Below are positions 55,549-64,000 of a stretch of DNA of 64,000 nucleotides, piece after piece. The translations under genes and the position numbers were made by a program. The notes beneath the pieces are model-generated. The model was not told the DNA's origin, made no database searches, and saw only the letters and a list, made by a program, of their open reading frames with translations. This stretch comes from Eublepharis macularius (taxonomy: Eukaryota > Chordata > Lepidosauria > Squamata > Eublepharidae): contig NC_072790.1 in NCBI RefSeq assembly GCF_028583425.1, forward strand, positions 63,202,052 through 63,266,051. Reading direction: 5' to 3'. Each line of letters begins with the position of its first letter. Position 1 is the stretch's first letter.

Positions 55549-55566
55549 GCCGCCGCCGCCGCCGCC
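55549..55566. repeat. GCC trinucleotide repeat in the LRRC1 CpG island
   Basis: Six consecutive CCG/GCC units about 1 kb upstream of the coding start, possibly upstream of the transcript or in its 5' UTR. Confidence 0.8.
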
Positions 55567-56345
55567 TTCGGAACTCTCGGGCTGCAATTCCACGGAGGGC
55601 GTGGCCTTTACTTGCAAGGAAACCTTCCCAGGATCTGGCTGCGCCTCCGGATTCCGGAAACTTTGATTGGCAGGGCAGGGGCGCGCGGGAAAGGGGCTCT
55701 CCCCTCAGGAACTTGCCGAAGAGCCTGTCTCGGCTTTCCGAGAGCCGGAGAGGTGCTGCCCTCCCCCAGCCCAGCCCGCCGGGCGTCACACACAACCTGG
55801 GGGTCAGAGGCGGCAGGCAGAAGGGGAGGGACCGAGGGCTGGTGATGTCAGCTGGGAAAGGGAGAGCGAGAGCGCCCGAGGAAAGGAGGGGAGGGAGCGA
55901 GCCGAGCCAGGGTTCCGGGTCAGGCGCAGGAATGGAAACGCGGCGGCCGAGCCAGGCCGAGAGCCGCGCGCCTGCAGTCCGCGGCTAGCCAGCCAGCCAG
56001 CCAGAACCCCGTGCGACTGATTGGGCGGCGGAGACAATACGAGGAGGAAGGGCTTCGCTCTCTGTTCTGTTTCTTCGGCGGAGTTGCTTCTGGAGCCGGG
56101 GAGGGCGAGGGAAAGAGTTTCCTCCAGTCCCAGGCGAATGTTTAGTGGCCGGTTCCTGCTGCGGGCTAGCCGAGAAGGAAGAAGAGAGGGAAGAGGAGGC
56201 GGCGCAGAGGGCGCCGGGGAAGGCGGCGACTGGCAAGCCAGCCCTGGGGACGCGCTTCGGGAGCCCGGCGTCGGTGGGGGTTGCTAGGGGGCGGGTTTGG
56301 CGCGTGCGCGCGCCCCTCTGTCCACGGGGGCTTCGCCGAAGCTGA

Positions 56346-56789
<444 letters not shown>

Positions 56790-56946
56790 TAGCCGCGCTC
56801 TCGACTTTCTCCATCTCCCCTCCCCGGGCTGGAATGAAACAGCCCGCAAGTCTCCCTTGCCTGCTGGGCGCAACCACTACGTGCAAAAGAGGGGAGCGCG
56901 GTCCTTTAGCATCTACCTTTGTCCACGCCGCTTCATAAACTTTTGG

Positions 56947-56966
56947 TGTGTGTGTGTGTGTGTGTA
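56947..56966. repeat. TG microsatellite in LRRC1 intron 1
   Basis: About ten TG units, 260 nt after the first donor site. Confidence 0.85.
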
Positions 56967-57789
56967 GGCAGACGGGAGTTCCTCGATGGCGTCTCCTCCT
57001 TCTGTACCTGCCTTTCAGTCCTGCCTTTTGTCTTCTTTGCCCTGTGCGGCTTCGGGGGCAGGGCGGAAGGGTCCGGGGCAGAACTCCGCGGAGTTCCCGG
57101 GACTGGGCCCGCACGGCTGTTCTCATAGCTGCCGCCTTGCCGCTTAGAAGGCGCCTCGTGAGTCTGCGGTAGACGCCTGTCACCGTTCGCCGCACCATTT
57201 GGGAACCGGGTGGGGAGGAGACGGGAGTGGAGCTCGGCGGCGAGAAGCGCAAGACAGCTGCGTCTTCCCCGGCGCCAGCCTTCCTCCCAGCAGCCGCCTC
57301 TTGTAAGACCTGCTCTGCCATTTGTATGACTGCCTGTCTGCCTTGGGAAAACCCTGCTCCGCGGCCCACGCTGGCTTCAGAGGCACAGGCGGCGCATCTT
57401 CTGGGGACCCGGTTTCAAGAGTCAAGCTCCCTTCTTCAGATGTGAGCAGTGAGAGAAGAATCCTGTGCCCCTGTTCAGCCCAGGGAGGGGAGGGGGAAGG
57501 CATCCGTCGTTCTGAATTTGTGCATGAACTCAAGTTCAGCAATCTCACATTGTAATCTTTCCTTTTAAATTTCTCTGTTTGAGGACTGCCACTCTTAGGT
57601 CAGCAATGGAATGTCTTGGAAGATTCAAATGTTCTCCCACTGGTTTTTGAGTGTTTAGATTTTTAATGCCAGATTTATGTCCATTTATTCTTTTGCTTAA
57701 GGACTGACCAGTTTATCAGATGTAGACAATGGAAGGGCAGTGTTGGCACTTGATGGCACTTGTAATGTTGGAAGATGAACAAGTGAATG

Positions 57790-57965
57790 AACCTGAGATG
57801 GTGTAACTGGTGTTAGTAAGTTCAGTGTTTGTGGTGTTGGAGTGAAATGGGGACATAGTTAGCATCTTGGTCTGTTGCAGATTCTGGTCACAGAGTTCAT
57901 GTTAGTAAGTGTGTTATTGTGAGTTAGAAGTTGTTTAAGATTTAAGTTTAGGCAGACGTATTGGT
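57790..57965 (-). mobile_element. degenerate Penelope-like fragment in LRRC1 intron 1
   Basis: gagatggtgtaactggtgtt, agttagcatcttggt and tggtcacagagttcatgtta follow the order of 32050-32170 in the better preserved copy (gagatggtatagctggtgcc, agttggcatcttggt, tggtcccacagtttgtgttc). Old, no coding capacity. Confidence 0.65.
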
Positions 57966-58099
57966 TCTTCTTTTAGCCTCTCAACTTTCTTGTGAGTTCC
58001 ATTAGATTAAGATCATCCGGTGAGTTTCATGGCTTTGTGGGGATTTAAGCCAGGCCAAGGCAGGTGCTCCAGCCACCACAACACCTTCGTTCTTAGATG

Positions 58100-61000
58100 G
58101 CCATATGTTTAACAATAGAATAATGAAACGTTTCAAAACAAGCCCTATAATGTTAAACTACATAAGTATCAACCAAATTTCAGCCCAAGTAATGCCTTGT
58201 AATTCTCTCCACGAGATGCTCAGGTGAACACCTAGCAGAAGGCAGTTGTGAAATCATGGGGCAGCAGTGAAATAATCTTTGCACATTTGAGTAGTATGGG
58301 AAATTGATTATCAGCCATGCCACTGGTTCCTAAACTGGACTTTAGCTGTAACCAAATATTCAGCCACAAAACATGCTTAATATTCCTTTCCCTTACTAGT
58401 GCAGAGTCTTACTCCTGAAAATCAGTGTGCCAAATACTGTGTTAGACTGGTGGTAGTAAAATATCTAACATTGACTGGCTCAGGTGGCATGGAATGTTGG
58501 TCAGGGTATAACCAGTTAGCTTGTCTTTCCCTTATGGAAGTTCTGGTGTATATCTGGGGATGGTATGGCCTATGGCTACAACAATAAACATATCTACTAC
58601 TACCTTATGGAAGTTACACTCCTGTCTGGTTGGGATCAAACTTCTCACAGGGGATAGCAAAGGACAAATGAGATTCCAGACACACAGAAAACAAGGGACA
58701 AAGAAATCTAGACTCAGTGGCTGTATTCAGGCCAAAATGTGCATGAATTCAGTATGCATGGATCCCCACGAACGGTCCTGGTTAAAAAAAAGACTAATTA
58801 TAACTACTTATCTCTCCGGTGCTGCCTTTAGATTTTGAGCTTGGATCAAATTCTAGTTTGGTGTCCTAATTAGTGAGTATGAATCTGGTTACTCTGGGAG
58901 CTTGCATTCACAAGGAGGGAGGGACAGAGAAGCGACGAAAACACACATGAGTCTAGCAACAAGCCAGGTTCATACACAATGTATTTTAACTGAAGTTAAG
59001 TTTGCCATCTAAATGCAGCCAAGAAGCAGTAGAATTGACAGGAAGTAAGAAGGAAAGGTTGATGGAGAAAGAGTGGAGGAGACTGGGGAATGAGGTAACT
59101 GGGGGCTGACTGGAAAGGGGGCTCTTAAGACACCACACAGCACTTAGAGTAAAGAAGAGCTTTATTTTCTGGCTAGAAGGGAGCGGAAAGGATGTGCTGA
59201 GAAGACTGGTAGAGAGAAAGGGAGGCTGAAGAAGTAGTGCCTGATATGCAGCAACTAGACTGCTGGAACCTGTTAAAGCAGCGGATGAAACTTAAGAAGG
59301 AACCAAGAACAGCAAACCGTAGAAATGGGACAAATCTACGTACAGGTTTTTTAAAACAGAGGTTAAGCACTATTCGCTGTGGGAAGATGAGCGGTCAAGG
59401 TAGAGGAAGAATTAAAGTGTTACTGTGTCTAGATCTTAGACAGGAAATTATGTCAGTTTTTAGCTTTTATTATAATTTCATCATTGTCACGTGGCAACCC
59501 AAAGGTGTTAATAAAGGTCCAAAGTAATTAGCTTTATATTAACCACCAAATTCTTTGGCTTCATGATTCTAGTTGTCTTGTATGGAGGACAGTTGGCATA
59601 TTTGCTTTCTGTCCTGTGTCTCACAGGTGAAAACCCATCCGTGACTCCCCTGTTTTGTTTCTCCATCACTTCAGCAGCTGCATCACAATTAACTAAAAGC
59701 GTATTTGTAGTAGTGGAGTAATGTATGAAATGGACCCATGAGAGTGGCCAGATGCTCAGATGATATAGGTAGTGATGCAAAAGGTGATTATAACTCGGGG
59801 ATACGGAACATTTTTGAGCCTGCAGGCTCCTTTGGAATTCTGAAACAGGATGGTGGATGCAACTGCAGAATGGTTGCCCCAGGATGCAGAACCAGCTATG
59901 AAATGTCAGGGGGTGAGGTGATGCACAACTCTGACAGTAACTCTTCAACAGCTCAGGCAGATGTTCTGTCTAACAGGATGTATTTAAAAATGAACATATT
60001 GTTTTGAAATATTTTCTTACCTTCAGTCACACATTGAAGGTACTTGTACTGTGATGCCATGTTGGAGATTCCTAATATAGTTATACTAAACGCTGTCTGG
60101 TGTTAATGCCAATAGTAACATACTTTGGGATGGAAAGCATCTTAGGAGTATGAGTATCTAGAAGGCTAATGGAAGCACCCAGATGTTTGACATTTACATT
60201 ACATGCAAGTCTGAAATAACTATATTTAACTGTACCTGTAAGTTACTTACATAGTACTTTATGGATTATCAAGATATTTACCTCCCATAAATTTTGTTGC
60301 CCTCAAGCTAATTGAATTTATTTTTGCGTTCATGGTCTAATAACTGTACATAAAATAATGCCTATATTTATGAATGTAATAATACAGAGAATCAATTTAG
60401 TTGTGTAAAAGTTGACTATAAGCATCGGGCCTTTATTTGTACTACTGAAAACTTATTATTCTGTTTCATTTGGCAAATAAGCTAGTAAAGTCAATGTTTT
60501 TTGGTTAATCAGAAAAAGGCTGCATACACATGTAATAAGCACAATCAAGATTTACTTATAGCAGTCTCACACATCTGTCTTTCTGTCAAGGTTCTCTGAA
60601 TGTCCTCTTTGAAGCATTGAAATCGAGATTAATTTTATCCCTGCCCCAGGAGAACTTAAAATATTGAGGAAACCCATATATGTAATATTACTTCCATCAT
60701 AATTGAAATCTACTCCATTAGACACACTTGAGTATGTTATGGTATATACAAGGCCTTAAGGCAAGACAATTTTTTTTTAAATTGCGTGGTACATGTGTAG
60801 TCCCCCATTCCCTTTTGATCACATTAAGTATCAAAAGGAGCTATTTTCTATTTTAAATTAATTAATTCATTTTAAGTTAATTTAGGTAATTATTCCTGCT
60901 GGTATTAAATTCTTTTCTGTTAAGAAAAAGGGGAGCAATTCTATTCCAGGATGCAGTAATGGACTCTAAAGTCAATTCAAGCAAATTATGAGGAAAATTG

Positions 61001-62190
61001 AAATCCCTTTGACTTAGGCAGAATCCAGACAGTAACTTCCCTGTAACTGATTGGCTTAATATAGAAGTGTGGGATGTTAGGAAAGCATACCTCATGTAAG
61101 AGGAGCTAACTAGTATAGCGATCTTGCTTTACAGTTTCTGTAGCTTGATGTGCTGACAGAGGTACCTTCTAGGCTGCAGTCTACTCACAGGAACTGCTGT
61201 GGGGTTTGCCCTGTCCCGCTGCGTGATGGGGGTGTGTACTGGAAAAGCCTTGCAAACCGATCCAGCTCCAGTTGCATTTACAAAAATTATTTACATGCAA
61301 CTAGATGGGCACTTGACTGTTTATCCTATGGAAAACAAGGAAGTGAGCAGAGATGCTACCACATTCAAATGCACTGAAAGTTTACATTTGTATCCAGTAA
61401 CTGACACACACGTGGAAGCCTGTTAAGGGTTGCGTTAAGATTTCTAGTATGCAGTACTGATGGCTTTGTTGTATCAATATATAGTTTTTCCAAAGCATGT
61501 AAGTTACTGAAGAAATGATCTCTATCCTTGGTCTGTTTGCGTAGGGTAGTCTTACTGGATCAGAAAATAATTCTTCTGAGAAAGCCTCGTAGTTTGCCAT
61601 TTTAGGTATGAAGTTGGAAGACAAAAGAGCAAGATTTAAAATCTGATGCACTTTCAGTTGTGGTAGGGCTTTCCTCCCTCTAATTGCAATTCATGAATTT
61701 TTAAACAAAATTGTTGCTTCTCTTACTCTGCAAGAATATTCTTAATGATGGGGAGTTACATTTTTAGAAATTGACTGTATGTTTGTTTTGGAAGTGGATA
61801 CAACTGTGGTGTTGTGGGCTTTCTGCAGAAGAGCCTTCCAAATACAGCTATACATTCAACTGAATTATTTCCCCTGTGATCCAAGGACACCTTAGAATTT
61901 AGGAGCATGTTCAAGTAGCTAATGTGATGTGTTAGTATTCAAAAATTTATTAAAGGATGATGGTGGATCAGTGTCTGACTTTGTCATAACATAGCTTTTG
62001 AAAGGTCAATAGAATGTACTTGGATACAGAAGGTATTTGAAAGAGCACACTTTTCACTGTACCTTTCCCCACTTGAGATTGCTTTATGAGTTCTAGTTGG
62101 CAGGAATCCAGAATGCTGATTCATCATTCTGTAGCAACATGGTGTAGGAAACTGTGTTGATTAGGATTGCTCACCCACTTACTGGACTGA
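58100..62190. other. LRRC1 intron 1: no recognised exon
   Basis: AT-rich intronic sequence. Open frames up to 146 codons (59508-59948 minus) have no recognisable domain. Confidence 0.5.
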
Positions 62191-62289
62191 TTGGTGCTTG
62201 CAGCAAATAAACCTCTCTGCCCATTTTTATTGGCTTTTGGGATTTTAAAATTTTTTGGTTTTTTGTTTTTTTACTTTGATCATACCCCC

Positions 62290-62415
62290 ACTTTTTTCCC
62301 CAGTGGTGACCCAAAAGTGTTGTACAACGTTCTTCAAGGCAAAGTGGGGGTTTGAACCTGAGTCTCTCTGATCCTAGCCTGACACCCTGACCGCTGTACC
62401 ACACTGGCTGAGTTT
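62290..62415 (-). repeat. CORE-SINE, minus copy, partial
   Basis: gggtttgaacctgagtctct and ccgctgtaccacactggctg form the reversed tRNA-like head. Confidence 0.65.
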
Positions 62416-62449
62416 TGAGCCGCCTATCCACATAAACCTACCTTGATTT

Positions 62450-63110
62450 TTCTTTTATATTTTCTTTATTTATTGGATTTATATCCCACCCTCCCCACAA
62501 ATGGGCTCAGGGTAGGTTATAACATCAGAGAACCACAGTTTAAATTAACAAACTCATAAAACAATAAAATCAACAAATCTCATTAGACAGTGGAGCAGAA
62601 CAAAACAGGTAAGGGACCAGTAGGATAGTTCACTAGCTTCTCAACCACTCTCATAGGCCTGGTGGAACATGTCTGTTTTACATGCCCAGCAGAACTGTAA
62701 TAAGCCCCTCAGGGCCCGGGTCTCAATAGGGAGAGTGTTCCACTGAACCAAAAAGGCTCTGGCCCTGGTTGAGGCCAAGCAAATATCCTTGGGGTCAAGG
62801 ACCACCAGAAGATGCTGATCTACAGAGCATAACGCCCTATGGGGAACATACAGGGAGAGAGGGTCCCGAGGATATGCAGGTCGCAGTCTGTTAAGGGCCT
62901 TAAAGGTTAACACCAACATCTTGAACTTGCCCTGGAATTCAAGCAGGAGTCAGAGCAGCTGGTGCCGTACAGGTTGAATATGTGTCCTAAATGGGGTTCC
63001 CACGAGGACACGTGCTGCCACATTCTGGACCAGATGCAATTTCTGGGTCAGTTTCAAGGGTAGCTCTGCATAGAGTGAGTTACAGTGGTTCAATCTGGAG
63101 GTAACCATTG
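62450..63110 (-). mobile_element. LINE (L2/CR1 type) 3' end, minus copy
   Basis: The reverse tail tttatttattggatttatat opens it. Minus 62641-62919 encodes VLTFKALNRLRPAYPRDPLS and ARAFLVQWNTLP. Further up are ggttcccacgaggacacgtg and cagtggttcaatctggaggt, the layout of squamate LINE 3' ends. Confidence 0.6.
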
Positions 63111-63409
63111 CGTGGATCACTATAGCTAGGCCATGGGCAGAGAGGTAGGGAGCAAGTTCCTGACCTGCTGAAGATAGAAAAATGCAGTTCTGGCAACCGA
63201 GACCTGGGCCTCAATAGACAAGGAGGCTCCTCACCGTTGACACAGGCTTCAATGGCACCCTGTCTAAGGCTGGGGGCCAGATTCCCGAGCTCAGCAAACC
63301 CCGGCCCAGATACAAGATCTCCATCTTCGTAGGGTTCAACTTCAGCTGACTCTGCTTCATCCACATATGCCCTTAAACCAAGGACAAAGCTATTCTGTTA
63401 CATTGGAGA

Positions 63410-63610
63410 CTTTTGTTTACAAGTGGCTTACAACATCATTTTCCTCTCTTAATTTTTATCTTCACAACAACAGCTCCTCTGTGAGGTAGGTTATGCTGAG
63501 CATGGGGGACTAGCACAGGGTCATCCAGTGAGATTCCATGGCAGACTTGGGATTCAGCAGGGGCATCCCAGATCCTAGTCTGACAGTCTAATCACAACAC
63601 TGGCTTTCTT
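63410..63610 (-). repeat. CORE-SINE, minus copy, diverged
   Basis: gtgaggtaggttatgctgag, cagggtcatccagtgagatt and cccagatcctagtctgacag are the reversed tail, CORE and head. Confidence 0.65.
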
Positions 63611-64000
63611 GCTGATCCTTGACCGGCTCTCCTAACATGGTTTTATACCCTAAAAACCTTTGGGGAGGGGATCCAGATGCAGTACTGAGCAGGGAGAGTT
63701 AAATTTTTCCATCCGTGCTGTTCTTCCACTCAAAATTGCCCATTTTCCAAGTCTTACTAGTTTCAGCAGGGGAAGAAGGCAGACACTCGTCCTTCCCTGC
63801 TGCAGCTGTTTGCAATCCTGAGCACTAGTTTTAGAAAAAATGGCAGAAAGGAAGATGTTAATCCCCCCATGTTGTAGCAGCAAGTCATTATCAAAGATGT
63901 GAGATTCAATCATAGATTTTCATTGCAAATGTATTTTTGGTCTAATGTTGCAGTCTACCTAGTTCACTAAATATAACATTTAAAGTGTTCATTTTTATTC

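Overview
The window is AT-rich, intron-rich and repeat-rich vertebrate DNA. A Sauria-type SINE with a BovB-like 3' end, many tRNA-headed CORE-SINEs, L2/CR1 LINEs, Penelope-like elements and abundant palindromic hAT MITEs all point to a squamate reptile, most likely a lizard. The exact lineage cannot be read from the sequence alone. I recognise two host protein genes, both on the + strand, and no rRNA, genuine tRNA, CRISPR or endogenous retrovirus.

Region 1 (about 1-25.1 kb) holds a complete 11-exon gene of the elongin A family. All ten introns are GT-AG, and the exons join without a stop into exactly 1800 nt (599 codons plus stop). The protein has the N-terminal TFIIS-like domain, a low-complexity lysine/serine-rich middle with the [11 protein letters not shown] motif, a perfect BC-box ([10 protein letters not shown]), the elongin A domain and a conserved C-terminal tail. 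It is clearly shorter and more diverged than canonical ELOA, and it sits about 32 kb upstream of an LRRC1-type gene. In human, ELOA is on 1p36 and LRRC1 on 6p12 (from memory). It is therefore best read as an elongin A paralog, not the ortholog of human ELOA. The intact frame and spliceable exons argue that it is functional.

Region 2 (about 25.1-55.4 kb) has no convincing host gene. It is a mosaic of transposable elements: hAT-type palindromic MITEs with exact 8-bp target duplications, GC-rich hAT elements, CORE-SINEs, one Sauria SINE, L2/CR1 fragments, a LINE with the twin-priming inversion pattern, and Penelope-like pieces. Two fold-back structures are striking: a perfect 59-bp hairpin near 32.0 kb and a Penelope-like palindrome near 42.3 kb that carries a hammerhead-ribozyme-like core. 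A third fold-back of 155-nt arms lies in intron 2 of the elongin gene near 9.5-10.2 kb.

Region 3 (about 55.4-64 kb) begins with a CpG island that holds the first coding exon (53 codons) of a LAP-family leucine-rich-repeat polarity protein, best matched to LRRC1 (LANO), with SCRIB as the alternative. The rest of the window is the start of its first intron, with another degenerate Penelope fragment, a LINE 3' end and CORE-SINEs.

The two genes have no evident functional link. The elongin A-like protein would act in the nucleus with elongins B and C, while the LRR protein acts at basolateral membranes. The contrast in promoter type is notable: a CpG island for LRRC1, and none visible at the elongin A-like start.
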